64,000 nucleotides of DNA from contig NZ_JAJOYR010000003.1 in NCBI RefSeq assembly GCF_021202945.1, positions 62,001 through 126,000 of the forward strand, given 5' to 3'. Shown one piece after another: positions 47,500 to 56,355 of the stretch. The position numbers and the translations under genes were made by a program. Each line of letters begins with the position of its first letter. Position 1 is the first letter of the stretch. This DNA comes from Stenotrophomonas sp. SY1. Its GTDB lineage: Bacteria > Pseudomonadota > Gammaproteobacteria > Xanthomonadales > Xanthomonadaceae. Below the pieces are notes generated by a model. It had not been told where the DNA came from and ran no database searches. It was given only the letters and a program-made list of their open reading frames with translations.

Positions 47500-47735
47500 A
47501 GCCCCTCTCCCGCTTGCGGGAGAGGGGTTGGGGTGAGGGCAGGGTGCGCCGCTGGGAGAATTCCGCAACGGCAACGCTACCCCTCCCCAACTCTCCCCTC
47601 CACCTTCGGCGCAAGGGAGGGGGCTGAAGAGTCCCTCTGCCTTCGGCGCAAGGGAGAGGGAGCCGAGAAGCCCTTGTCCCGCCGGGAGAGGGGTTGGGGT
47701 GAGGGCAGCTCGACACCGGAGAACCAACCGACATG
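47500..47735. repeat. Array of four hairpin repeats after amtB
   Basis: The 380-nt gap between amtB and the amidase gene contains successive palindromes of the CCCTCTCCC..GGGAGAGGG and CTCCCTTGCGCCGAAGG families (about 47500-47545, 47578-47625, 47630-47665 and 47675-47710). This is the densest repeat cluster in the window. It could terminate or insulate the nitrogen operon. No gene was found. Confidence 0.7.
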
Positions 47736-47871
47736 AGCAAGTCCCCAGCGCGACAGATGCAGAAACCACCGCGCGGCACCCACGACCACAATCACATTCC
47801 CTTGCCGGAACGTCCTGTTCCCTGCCGTTGGTCACTTGCCATGCGGCGCGCAGCACCGTGCAATGCCCCCC

Positions 47872-48609
47872 ATGAACTGCAAACTCCTGTTGCCGCTGGC
47901 GCTGGTCGCCGCACTTGCCGCCTGCACTTCCACGCCGCAGCGCAATCCGCTCGCGCAGTGGGTGCCGTCGCCGAACCACAATGCCCGCAGCCCGGTGATC
48001 ATCGTGCTGCACCACACCGAACAGGATTCGGTGCAGGAAAGCTTGGACACGCTGCGCAGCGCCAACAGCGGCGGCAAGGTCAGCTCGCACTACCTGGTGG
48101 GCCGCGATGGTGACCTCTACCAGCTGGTGGCCGACAGCGAGCGCGCCTGGCACGCCGGTGGGGGCCGTTGGGGCAGCATCACCGACCTCAACTCGGCATC
48201 GATCGGCATCGAGATCGACAACAACGGTGACAGCCCGTTCACCCAGCCGCAGATCGCCACGCTGCTGCGTCTGCTCGACGACCTGTGCACCCGCTACAAC
48301 ATCCCGCGCAACCAGATCATCGGCCACGCCGACCTGGCACCCACGCGCAAGGCCGATCCCAGCCGCTTCTTCCCCTGGCAGCAACTGGCCGAAGCCGGTT
48401 TCGGCATCTGGCCGAATGCTGCGCATGGGCCGGCGCCGGAAGGCTTTGACCGCTGGATGGCATTGCAGGCCCTGGGCTACCCGCTGGATGACCGCGCCGC
48501 CGCCGCGCGTGCTTTCCACCGCCGCTTCCGTGGCAGCGACACGCTCCCCGCCGAGCTGGACGCGGAGGACGCCCGCATCCTGCATTCGCTGCTGTTGCAG
48601 AAGCAGTGA
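47872..48609 (+). CDS. N-acetylmuramoyl-L-alanine amidase, AmpD/AmiD-type lipoprotein
   Basis: A 245-aa lipoprotein amidase. After the lipobox LAAC (about residue 17) comes the amidase_2 fold: VLHHTEQD with a zinc histidine, a catalytic-glutamate region IGIEIDNNG, and GHADLAPTRKADP with the second His and the Asp. AmiD-like enzymes cleave the amide between MurNAc and L-Ala, acting at the outer membrane in cell-wall recycling. Start ATG 47872 (MNCKLL) or 47863; the stop is 28 nt before ntrB. It is inserted between amtB and ntrB, unlike the enterobacterial arrangement. Confidence 0.87.
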   Translation: MNCKLLLPLALVAALAACTSTPQRNPLAQWVPSPNHNARSPVIIVLHHTEQDSVQESLDTLRSANSGGKVSSHYLVGRDGDLYQLVADSERAWHAGGGRWGSITDLNSASIGIEIDNNGDSPFTQPQIATLLRLLDDLCTRYNIPRNQIIGHADLAPTRKADPSRFFPWQQLAEAGFGIWPNAAHGPAPEGFDRWMALQALGYPLDDRAAAARAFHRRFRGSDTLPAELDAEDARILHSLLLQKQ

Positions 48610-48620
48610 ATCCGGGTCTT

Positions 48621-48637
48621 TGCACTATATTGGTGCA
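48621..48637 (+). promoter_or_regulatory. NtrC box overlapping the ntrB start region
   Basis: TGCACTATATTGGTGCA is a near-perfect 17-bp NtrC site that ends directly against the ntrB ATG at 48638. A -10-like TATATT (48626-48631) sits inside it, and no ribosome-binding site is present. The simplest reading is a weak leaderless promoter repressed by NtrC, comparable to glnLp autoregulation in enterobacteria. Confidence 0.65.
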
Positions 48638-49696
48638 ATGAGCGGAAACGACTTCAGCCCCTCCCCGGAACTGCTGGCCACACCGCTGGTCTGGAGCGAC
48701 ACCGATGGCCGCATCCTCGGTGCCAACCCGGCGTTCTGCCGCTGGCTGGGGGTGAGCGTGCGGCGCCTGCTGGGCCAGCCGCTGGCCTCGCTGGAAGTGC
48801 AGGGCGAGCTGCTGGCCGGGCAACTGGCCACGCCTTCCACCGACACCCTGCGCCTGCCACGGCTGGCCCTGGCCTTGCCCGGCGAAGCCCCGCGCTTCGC
48901 CGATGGCTGGTTGAGCGGCCACGAAGGCGGCGGCTGGCTGCTTGAAGCGCACCCGGTGGACGAATTCCAGACCGCCGACCCGGCGCAGGTCCTGCCTGGC
49001 GCCTTCAGCGCCGCACTCAAGGGCTTGGCCCACGAGCTGCGCAATCCGCTGGCCGGGCTGAAGGGCGCGGCGCAGCTGCTGGCCCGCCGTGCCCACGGTC
49101 GCGACAGCGATGAAAGCGAGTTGATCGAACTGATCGGCTCGGAGATCGAGCGCCTCAACACCCTGCTCGAACAGCTGCTGTCACCGGCACCGCCACGGCC
49201 GCACGCACCGCTGAACATCCATGCGGCGCTGGAGCGCGTGCTGCGCCTGGTCGAAAGCGAGGCCGGCTGGTCGGTGCGGCTGCTGCGCGACTACGACCCC
49301 AGCATTCCGGAGTTTCCCGGCGACGGCGACCGCCTGACCCAGGCGCTGCTCAATCTGGTGCGCAACGCCATCCAGGCCGGCGCCACCAGCGTCACCCTGC
49401 GTACCCGGGTCGAACACGGCCTGCGCATCGCCGAACAACCGCATCCGCTGGCGCTGCGCCTGGAAGTGGCCGACGACGGCCGTGGCGTGCCGGAAGAGCT
49501 GGCCGAACACCTGTTCCTGCCGCTGGTCAGTGGCCGCGCCGAAGGCACCGGGCTGGGCCTGGCGCTGGCCCAGCAGGTTGCCCGCGAACACCGCGGCACG
49601 CTCAGCTACCGTTCGCGGCCGGGCCACACCGTGTTCACCGTGCTGTTGCCGCTGCCCTTGGCCGAAGAAGAAGCCACCGAGGTGAGCGATGCATGA
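48638..49696 (+). CDS. glnL: Nitrogen regulation sensor histidine kinase NtrB
   Basis: A 352-aa cytoplasmic sensor kinase (also ntrB). PAS-like N-terminus (residues 10-105), then the phospho-acceptor His132 in LAHELRNPLAGLKGA, N-box NLVRNAIQAG, G1 DDGRGVPEE and G2 GTGLGLALAQQVA. It phosphorylates or dephosphorylates NtrC under P-II control. Stop overlaps the ntrC start by 8 nt. Its start codon touches an NtrC site, implying autoregulation. Confidence 0.94.
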   Translation: MSGNDFSPSPELLATPLVWSDTDGRILGANPAFCRWLGVSVRRLLGQPLASLEVQGELLAGQLATPSTDTLRLPRLALALPGEAPRFADGWLSGHEGGGWLLEAHPVDEFQTADPAQVLPGAFSAALKGLAHELRNPLAGLKGAAQLLARRAHGRDSDESELIELIGSEIERLNTLLEQLLSPAPPRPHAPLNIHAALERVLRLVESEAGWSVRLLRDYDPSIPEFPGDGDRLTQALLNLVRNAIQAGATSVTLRTRVEHGLRIAEQPHPLALRLEVADDGRGVPEELAEHLFLPLVSGRAEGTGLGLALAQQVAREHRGTLSYRSRPGHTVFTVLLPLPLAEEEATEVSDA

Positions 49697-51128
49697 GTCC
49701 ACATCCCAGGCCGCCACGGTGTGGGTGGTCGATGACGACCGCTCGGTACGTTTCGTGCTGACCACTGCGCTGCGCGATGCCGGCTACACGGTGGAAGGTT
49801 TCGACAGCGCCGCCGCCGCCTTGAGCGCGATGGCCGAGCGCCCGGCACCGGACCTGCTGTTCACCGACGTGCGCATGCCCGGTGATGACGGGCTGGTGCT
49901 GCTGGACAAGCTCAAGGCCGCGCACCCGCAGCTGCCGGTGATCGTGATGTCGGCCTACACCGATGTGGCGAGCACCGCCGGTGCGTTCCGTGGCGGTGCG
50001 CATGAATTCCTGTCCAAACCGTTCGATCTGGACGATGCGGTGGAACTGGCCCGTCGCGCGCTGCCCGAGCCGCAGGCCCTGCCGGTGCCTGCCGCCGCAG
50101 CGGCCAGCGCCTCGGACGATGGCCCGCCGCAGCTGATCGGTGACACCCCGGCCATGCGCGCGTTGTTCCGTGCCATCGGCCGCCTCGCGCAGGCGCCGCT
50201 GTCGGTATTGATCAATGGCGAAACCGGCACCGGCAAGGAGCTGGTGGCCAGCGCATTGCATCGCGAATCGCCGCGCGCCAAGGGGCCGTTCGTCGCGCTC
50301 AACACGGCGGCGATTCCTGCCGAACTGCTGGAGAGCGAATTGTTCGGCCACGAAGCCGGCGCCTTCACCGGTGCCAGCAAGCGCCATATCGGCCGCTTTG
50401 AACAGGCCAATGGCGGCACCTTGTTCCTGGACGAAATCGGCGACATGCCGCTGCCCCTGCAGACCCGGCTGCTGCGCGTGCTGGCCGAGGGAGAGTTTTT
50501 CCGCGTCGGTGGCCGCGAGTTGATCCGTGTCGACGTGCGCGTGGTGGCTGCCACCCATCAGGACCTGGAAGCGTTGGTCGAACAGGGCCGCTTCCGCGCC
50601 GACCTGCTGCACCGGCTGGACATGGTGCGGCTGTGGCTGCCGCCGCTGCGCGAACGCCTGGGCGACGTGCCGCAACTGGCCGAGACCTTCCTCAACAACG
50701 CTGCCCGACGCCTGGACGTCCCGGCCAAGCGCCTGTCCACGCCGGCGCTGCAGGTGCTGCGCGAACATCCCTGGCCCGGCAACGTACGCGAACTGGAAAA
50801 CGTGTGCTGGCGGCTCGCGGCGCTGGCCGTGGCCGACATCATTTCCGCCGATGACGTTCGCGCCGCGCTGTCACGTGGTGGACGCGGCGCCCGCACGCCG
50901 ACCGGCGTGGTGCCGGGGCAATGGGACGCAGCGCTTGGCGAATGGGCCCGGCAACGCTTGGCCGAGGGTGCCACCGGCCTGCATGCGCAGGCACGCGAGC
51001 GTCTGGATGCGGTGCTGCTGGAAGCGGCGCTGGCCTTCACCGATGGCCACCGTGCCGATGCCGCCGCACGGCTGGGATTGGGCCGCAACACCATCACCCG
51101 CAAACTGGGGCCGGGCCGGAAGAGCTGA
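49689..51128 (+). CDS. glnG: Nitrogen regulation response regulator NtrC
   Basis: A 479-aa bacterial enhancer-binding protein (also ntrC). Receiver domain with phospho-acceptor Asp60 (FTDVRMPGDDG) and Lys110; AAA+ domain with Walker A GETGTGKE (177-184) and sigma-54 contact loop GAFTGA (224-229); Fis-type HTH at the end (ADAAARLGLGRNTITRKL). It activates glnA through the two upstream boxes and probably controls its own operon. The start overlaps ntrB by 8 nt. Confidence 0.95.
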   Translation: MHESTSQAATVWVVDDDRSVRFVLTTALRDAGYTVEGFDSAAAALSAMAERPAPDLLFTDVRMPGDDGLVLLDKLKAAHPQLPVIVMSAYTDVASTAGAFRGGAHEFLSKPFDLDDAVELARRALPEPQALPVPAAAAASASDDGPPQLIGDTPAMRALFRAIGRLAQAPLSVLINGETGTGKELVASALHRESPRAKGPFVALNTAAIPAELLESELFGHEAGAFTGASKRHIGRFEQANGGTLFLDEIGDMPLPLQTRLLRVLAEGEFFRVGGRELIRVDVRVVAATHQDLEALVEQGRFRADLLHRLDMVRLWLPPLRERLGDVPQLAETFLNNAARRLDVPAKRLSTPALQVLREHPWPGNVRELENVCWRLAALAVADIISADDVRAALSRGGRGARTPTGVVPGQWDAALGEWARQRLAEGATGLHAQARERLDAVLLEAALAFTDGHRADAAARLGLGRNTITRKLGPGRKS

Positions 51129-51357
51129 GTGGTGACGGCGCGTCCGGAATGCTGAAGACCGGTCTGTATACTCGGGCCCCCATGGAACCCTCGACACCGC
51201 AGGTCGATACCACCGGAATGCTCCGGCGCTCTTTCGTATTGCATGAGCGGGCCCGTCCCAGCGCGTTTGATGGCGGCGAACCAGGCGGCGTGTCCACGCC
51301 AAACCTGTGCCGTGAACCACATGTCACCAACACCTGGCTGTCGAGGCGTTTGCTGCC

Positions 51358-53859
51358 ATGTTGAGTGCCGAAGCCTGGAGCCGCTTGACCGAGCTGTTCG
51401 GCCAGGCCACCGACCTGCCTGAAATCGAGCGCCTTGGCTTCGCCCACGCGCAGACCATGGACCAACCCGAACTGCGGCAGGAACTGCTGGCGTTGATCAG
51501 CGCTGATCTGGACGCGACGCGGCGCCTGCGCGAACCGCTGCAGCGGGCGGCCGAGGCGATGTTGCAGGCAAACGAAGAGCTGCTGCAGGCAAGCGAAGCA
51601 GAGATCGCGGCGGGCACGCGCTTCGGCCCGTGGGCGATCGAACGGATGATTGGTTCCGGCGGCATGGGCCGCGTCTACCTGGCGCGCCGCGCCGATGGCG
51701 CCTATGAGCGGGAAGTGGCGCTCAAACTGGTGCGCACGACCGCATTGAGTGAGCGTCGCCATGCCCACTTCGAGTACGAGTGCCGTCTGCTTGCGCAGAT
51801 GCAGCATCCGGCCATCGCACAGATCCACGACGCCGGCATCGACCCGGAAGGCCGCGCCTACCTGGTCATGGAATACATCCAGGGCCAGCCGGTATCACGG
51901 TGGTGCGACCAGCACGCGCTGAGCATGCGCCAACGCGTGGAGTTGCTGGCCAAGGTGGCCGAAGGCGTGCAGCACGCGCACCAGAAGGGCGTCATCCACC
52001 GTGACCTGAAGCCCACCAATGTGCTGGTAGGCAGCGTCGATGGCGTGGCGATGCCGAAGATCATTGATTTCGGCATCGCCATGGAAGCCGAAGGCACGGA
52101 GCTGAGCAATGGCGGCGGCACGCCGGGCTACATGAGCCCGGAGCAGTCGCGGCCAGGTAATGATGTGGATGCACGCAGCGACGTGTATTCGCTTGGGGCG
52201 ATTCTGTACGAACTGGCCTGCGGCACACGGCCTGAGCCCGCTGTTTCGTTGTCGCCATCGCAATACCTGCGTGGTCTTTCCACCTCACGGCAAGAGCAGG
52301 TGGCCCTGGCACGCGGCAGTAGCCCGATGCGCCTGCTGCGGGAGCTGCAGGACGGGCTGGACGCCATCGCATTGAAAGCGCTGCAACGCGACCGCAATGA
52401 GCGATACGCGTCGGTGTCGACGTTGCTGGAAGACCTGCGGCGCTGGTTGCGTCACTACCCACCACATGCCGCCGGCCGCAAGCGGCTGCTCTCGCTGCGC
52501 AAGTTCGCGCGCCGCAACCGGTTGATGGTGGGTGCGGCAGCGGTTGTAGCGGTCGTGCTGGTGGCCGGGCTGGTGGCCACCGCCTGGTCATTGCGCGAGG
52601 CTCGCCAGGAAGCGGCCAAGGCCAAGGTGTCTTCCAGCTTCCTGGCCTCGGTGCTGGACAGCATGGACCCGGCCATGACGGAGGATCTGGACAAGACCCT
52701 GATGCTGCGCGTGCTCGATGGTGCTTCCCAGCGTGCTCCGCGTGATCTGGCTGCCTATCCGGACATCCTCGCGGATATGGAATTGATCATCGCGGTCAAC
52801 CAGATCACGCTGGAGGAATACGACCGCGCCATCGAGCACCTGGAGTCGATCCGTGTGCTCGCCGACAAGCATCCCGGCACGCTTGATCTGCAGCGTCTGC
52901 GTGCCCTGCAGGTGCTGGGCGAAGCCTATTTCGTCAAAGGTGACTACCCGCGGGCACAGACGATGCTGGAGGAGGGCATCGCCAAGGCGCGCCAGGGGGA
53001 ACCGGCACAGCAGTGGTTGATGTACGACATGCAGTCACGTCTGGCATGGGTTTGGTACGGGCAGGGCAGGATGGTCGATGCCCTGCGCCTGGCCAAGGAA
53101 GCGCTGGATGGCTTCATCCGCACCGTGCCCGCCGACGACCAGCAACGCCTGGATGCGGCCAAGCGCTACGCCAACGTACTGTCCACCAGTGGTGACTACG
53201 CGCAATCCATCGCGTTGTTGGACGATGTGGTGCAGCGGCGAACCCGCATCAATGGCGCCGATCACCCGCTGACGCTGGTGTCGCGCCGTGACCGGGTGAC
53301 CACGCGGCTGCGCATGCGCGACTTCGCCGGCGCCGAGCCGGAACTGAGGCAGCTGCTCGTCGCCTACGAGCGCATGTACGGCTCCGACAGCAGCTATCCG
53401 ATCAATGTGCGTGGCATGCTGGGCAGCGCCCTGCGTGAACAGGGAAAGGTGGCTGAAGCCGGGCCGCACTATCGCGCGGCCATGGAGTGGAATGCCAAGC
53501 GCTACGGCCCTGAATCGCAAGCGGCGGTAATGACCCGTCACAACCATGCCAACTGGTTGCTTGCAGCAGGGCAGGCTGCCGCATCCCGGGACGAACAACA
53601 GGCCCTGCTGGGCATTGCCGACCGTACGCTGGGTCGGGCCAACCCTATCACTGCCGAAATCCTGCGCGGGCTGGCCGAAGCCGAGCTGGCCACGGGGGAT
53701 CGCACGGGCGCGCACCAGCACGCCATCGCTGCGGTGGACGCCATGCGCGAGGTTTACGGCGACGCTCACGAAGGTGCGCTGCGCGATGTACGCCGCACGC
53801 TGCAGAAGGTGGAGGCAGCCGGTGCTGGCGCACTGCCGCTCGCGGCACGCGCTGATTGA
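51358..53859 (+). CDS. Membrane Ser/Thr protein kinase with C-terminal TPR-like region
   Basis: An 833-aa Hanks-type kinase. An N-terminal helical region (1-85) precedes the kinase domain: glycine loop IGSGGMGRV (98-106), Lys123, catalytic HRDLKPTN (214-221) and DFG (237-239), all intact. One membrane helix (about 390-410, VGAAAVVAVVLVAGLVATA) leads into a long TPR-like helical region (420-833). Such kinases are often found beside an ECF sigma factor gene; none is seen here, since ntrC precedes. Only about 230 nt separate ntrC from this gene. Confidence 0.88.
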   Translation: MLSAEAWSRLTELFGQATDLPEIERLGFAHAQTMDQPELRQELLALISADLDATRRLREPLQRAAEAMLQANEELLQASEAEIAAGTRFGPWAIERMIGSGGMGRVYLARRADGAYEREVALKLVRTTALSERRHAHFEYECRLLAQMQHPAIAQIHDAGIDPEGRAYLVMEYIQGQPVSRWCDQHALSMRQRVELLAKVAEGVQHAHQKGVIHRDLKPTNVLVGSVDGVAMPKIIDFGIAMEAEGTELSNGGGTPGYMSPEQSRPGNDVDARSDVYSLGAILYELACGTRPEPAVSLSPSQYLRGLSTSRQEQVALARGSSPMRLLRELQDGLDAIALKALQRDRNERYASVSTLLEDLRRWLRHYPPHAAGRKRLLSLRKFARRNRLMVGAAAVVAVVLVAGLVATAWSLREARQEAAKAKVSSSFLASVLDSMDPAMTEDLDKTLMLRVLDGASQRAPRDLAAYPDILADMELIIAVNQITLEEYDRAIEHLESIRVLADKHPGTLDLQRLRALQVLGEAYFVKGDYPRAQTMLEEGIAKARQGEPAQQWLMYDMQSRLAWVWYGQGRMVDALRLAKEALDGFIRTVPADDQQRLDAAKRYANVLSTSGDYAQSIALLDDVVQRRTRINGADHPLTLVSRRDRVTTRLRMRDFAGAEPELRQLLVAYERMYGSDSSYPINVRGMLGSALREQGKVAEAGPHYRAAMEWNAKRYGPESQAAVMTRHNHANWLLAAGQAAASRDEQQALLGIADRTLGRANPITAEILRGLAEAELATGDRTGAHQHAIAAVDAMREVYGDAHEGALRDVRRTLQKVEAAGAGALPLAARAD

Positions 53860-53978
53860 GTGCGATCGGGTCTCGACCGCGTGGCGGCAAACAGGCATCG
53901 TTACGCCGACATGCCCGTAGCAGCACACGCCGGATTGGACCTCATCACCGCCGGCACGTATTCCAGAGGAGTTACCCC

Positions 53979-54548
53979 ATGCGTCAGTGCCTGATCCTGA
54001 TGACCGCCGCCGGCACCTTGCTGCTGGCCGCCTGCGGCAGCAGTCCGCCGACCAAGACCGATGCCCCGCTGCCACCTGCCGGCGTCAGCACCGCGAAGAT
54101 GGCCGATGCCAACCTGTCGCCGGCCTCGGCCAGCCTGGTCAGTGGTCGCCTGGCATTGGTGCCTGAAGCCGGCGGCGTGCATATCACCGGCGTGATCGGC
54201 GGCTTGCCGCGTGGCCGTCAGTCTGCATTCCATGTGCATGAGAAGGGCGATTGCAGCGCCGTGGATGCCAGCAGCGCCGGCAATCACTTCAACCCGACCG
54301 CGCAGGTGCATGGGCGCGCGTCGGCAGGCGCGCATCACGCCGGTGACATGGACAATCTGCAGGCCAACGCCGAGGGCGTGGCCAATGTGGATGTGCACCT
54401 GCGCGGCGTCACCCTGGGCGGCGGCGCGGCCAACGACATTGCAGGCCGCGCGCTGGTAGTCCACGCTGGCGCCGACGATTACCGTAGCCAGCCGGCCGGC
54501 AATGCCGGTGCGCGCGTCGCCTGTGCGGTGATCCGCGTCGTGCGCTGA
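53979..54548 (+). CDS. sodC: Cu/Zn superoxide dismutase lipoprotein (first of pair)
   Basis: A 189-aa periplasmic SodC-like enzyme. Lipobox LLAAC near residue 17; the SOD fold carries FHVHEKGDC (two Cu His and the Cys), GNHFNP (bridging His), HGR..GAHHAGD (Zn ligands) and VVHAGADDY (last Cu His), and the active-site Arg in GNAGARVACAV. All ligands are present, so it should be active against periplasmic superoxide. AGAGGAG ribosome-binding site upstream of ATG 53979. A second copy follows 44 nt later. Confidence 0.9.
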   Translation: MRQCLILMTAAGTLLLAACGSSPPTKTDAPLPPAGVSTAKMADANLSPASASLVSGRLALVPEAGGVHITGVIGGLPRGRQSAFHVHEKGDCSAVDASSAGNHFNPTAQVHGRASAGAHHAGDMDNLQANAEGVANVDVHLRGVTLGGGAANDIAGRALVVHAGADDYRSQPAGNAGARVACAVIRVVR

Positions 54549-54592
54549 ATGCGCAATTGTTCTGATCCAACCCGTTTCCGAGGAGCAAGACC

Positions 54593-55213
54593 ATGCGTTT
54601 GATCCACACCACGTTGTTTCTGGCCAGTACGCTGGCGTTGACCGCCTGCAACAAGCCGGCCGAGCCGACCGCCGCGCCCGCCGACCCGGCAGCCGGCACC
54701 ACCGCACCGGCGCAGACGCCGGAAGCCGACCCGGCCGCACCGCCGGCCATGGCCAAGCCGGTGGCCACCGCGGTGCTGCAGCCGACCAAGGACAGCACCG
54801 TCGCCGGCACCATCACCTTCAGCGAAGTGGACGGCAAGCTGCGCGCCAGCGGCGACATCACCGGCCTGAAGCCGGGTAGCGCACATGGTTTCCACATCCA
54901 TGAAAAGGGTGATTGCAGTGCACCGGACGGCACCAGCGCCGGTGGCCACTTCAATCCGGGCAGCAGCGAGCACGGCAGCATCGATGCCGGCGCCCACCAC
55001 GGTGGCGACATGCCCAACATCACCGCCGACGCCCAGGGCAACGCGCACATCGACGGCGCCGTGGCCAGCAACGTCAACGCCGGCAAGGGCGATGCGTTCG
55101 ACATCATCGGCCGCGGTCTGATCGTCCACGCCGACCCGGACGACTACAAGACCCAGCCGACCGGCAATGCCGGCGCACGCCTGGCCTGCGCGGTGATCAA
55201 CAAGGCGCCGTAA
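54593..55213 (+). CDS. sodC: Cu/Zn superoxide dismutase lipoprotein (second of pair)
   Basis: A 206-aa SodC homologue. Lipobox LTAC at residues 16-19, then a 40-residue Pro/Ala-rich tether (AEPTAAPADPAAGTT) that the first copy lacks. Ligand motifs FHIHEKGDC, GGHFNP, EHGS, GAHHGGD and LIVHADPDDY are intact. Tandem sodC pairs of diverged sequence are reported in related xanthomonads. The tether may let this copy reach further from the membrane (inference). Confidence 0.9.
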   Translation: MRLIHTTLFLASTLALTACNKPAEPTAAPADPAAGTTAPAQTPEADPAAPPAMAKPVATAVLQPTKDSTVAGTITFSEVDGKLRASGDITGLKPGSAHGFHIHEKGDCSAPDGTSAGGHFNPGSSEHGSIDAGAHHGGDMPNITADAQGNAHIDGAVASNVNAGKGDAFDIIGRGLIVHADPDDYKTQPTGNAGARLACAVINKAP

Positions 55214-55221
55214 GGCCGCCG

Positions 55222-55291
55222 GTAGAGCGCACAGCCATGCTGCGCTGAGGCTTCACCGATGAAGCCCCTGCCGAGCATGACTCGGCACTAC
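55222..55291. repeat. Dimeric SMAG-like repeat
   Basis: Two GTAG-type palindromes face each other: 55222-55246 (GTAGAGCGCACAGCCATGC start) and 55270-55291 in the opposite orientation. A small GGCTTCACCGATGAAGCC hairpin lies between. This is the inverted-dimer form of SMAG elements known from Stenotrophomonas. Confidence 0.75.
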
Positions 55292-55311
55292 CGTTCTGCT
55301 GCTGCAACAGG

Positions 55312-55335
55312 AAAGGGCCGCTCGCGCGGCCCTTT
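55312..55335. terminator. Bidirectional intrinsic terminator
   Basis: Stem AAAGGGCCGC / GCGGCCCTTT with a TCGC loop between the convergent sodC and hypothetical genes; flanked by A-rich and T-rich tracts on the two sides. Confidence 0.85.
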
Positions 55336-55359
55336 CTCATCCAACTGCGCATTGCGTGC

Positions 55360-56247
55360 TTAATGCCCCAGCAGCACCTTGGCGTCCTGCCCGGCATGTA
55401 CGTGCACGTACAGCACGTCCAGGCCATGGGCTTCCAGCACCGCGGCCATCTGCCGCTGACGCATCAGGTACTGGTCGTAGATGCGCTGCAGGCGGTCGCA
55501 GCCATCGCGCTCGTGGCCGTAATGGGCGCACCAGCCGGCCGGGTCGAACAAAGCCATGCGCACTTCGCCATCGACGTAACGCAGCAGCGGTTCCGGCGGT
55601 GCTTCCAGCCACTGTTCCTGGCCCGGCGCGAACATCGCCGTCTCCAGCAACGGCCACAGGTCGGCCAGGCCCTGGTTGTCGTACTGCATGGCCATCATCG
55701 CGGCCAGGTCGTTGACGGTGAAATAGCGCGCGTGTTCGATCTGCGCGGCAAACGCGTTCTGCGCCAGCAGCGCGGTATCCGGCTGCGCCATGCCGTTGGC
55801 CAGCAGCACTTCTTCCAGCGCCTCGCGGGTCTCGCCCAGCAGCACGGCATCGTCACCGGCCAGTACGAACGGCACCACCCGCAGGCCACCGCCGATCAAT
55901 GCCGGGTCGGCCTGCAACGGCAACGGAACCTCACCGTTGGCATCGCTGCCGAAGGCCAGCAGGCGCGGGCCCTGGTTGCGGCCCGGCGCGCGCATCTGCA
56001 ACTCCTCCAGACGGCGATGGATCGGCCAGCCCGGGCGCAGGACTTCGGCCGGGTCGAAATGCGCGCCGGCCAGCACCAGGTCCAGCCCGCTCACCTGCGG
56101 GACCAGCTTGGCCAGGTCGCGGCCCACCAGGGCGGCCAGTTCACCGGCCTGCTCCGAGGGCAGGACAGCCTTGCCAGGTTGCTGGCCGCCGGCCAGTTCC
56201 AGCGCCATCACACCCAGCGCGTTCATGTCGGGGTTCGAATTGCTCAT
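55360..56247 (-). CDS. Uncharacterised cytoplasmic protein
   Basis: A 295-aa protein without signal or membrane segment. Visible features: LVLAGAHFDPAEVLRPGWPIH around residues 60-80, a Gly-rich strand RLLAFGSDANGEV, and an acidic/aromatic C-terminus (RIYDQYLMRQRQM, LYVHVHAGQDAK). Start ATG 56247 (MSNSNPDMNALGV); the frame beyond is shadow. I do not recognise the family; no catalytic motif stands out. It diverges from the thiolase gene. Confidence 0.75.
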   Translation of the reverse strand: MSNSNPDMNALGVMALELAGGQQPGKAVLPSEQAGELAALVGRDLAKLVPQVSGLDLVLAGAHFDPAEVLRPGWPIHRRLEELQMRAPGRNQGPRLLAFGSDANGEVPLPLQADPALIGGGLRVVPFVLAGDDAVLLGETREALEEVLLANGMAQPDTALLAQNAFAAQIEHARYFTVNDLAAMMAMQYDNQGLADLWPLLETAMFAPGQEQWLEAPPEPLLRYVDGEVRMALFDPAGWCAHYGHERDGCDRLQRIYDQYLMRQRQMAAVLEAHGLDVLYVHVHAGQDAKVLLGH

Positions 56248-56355
56248 GGTTCGCGGTTGGCCCATTACTGGCTCGAAAGCTACACTCAGCGCCATTATGC
56301 CTGCTATCACGTGCAGGCCACGTTGCATTCAACCCCCATGTCATCAGGTACCCGC

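Noticed and set aside
51181..51364. Small open frame (about 60 aa) just before the Ser/Thr kinase
   Set aside because: No ribosome-binding site, overlaps the kinase start, and no recognisable sequence. I considered a missing sigma-factor remnant but saw no similarity.
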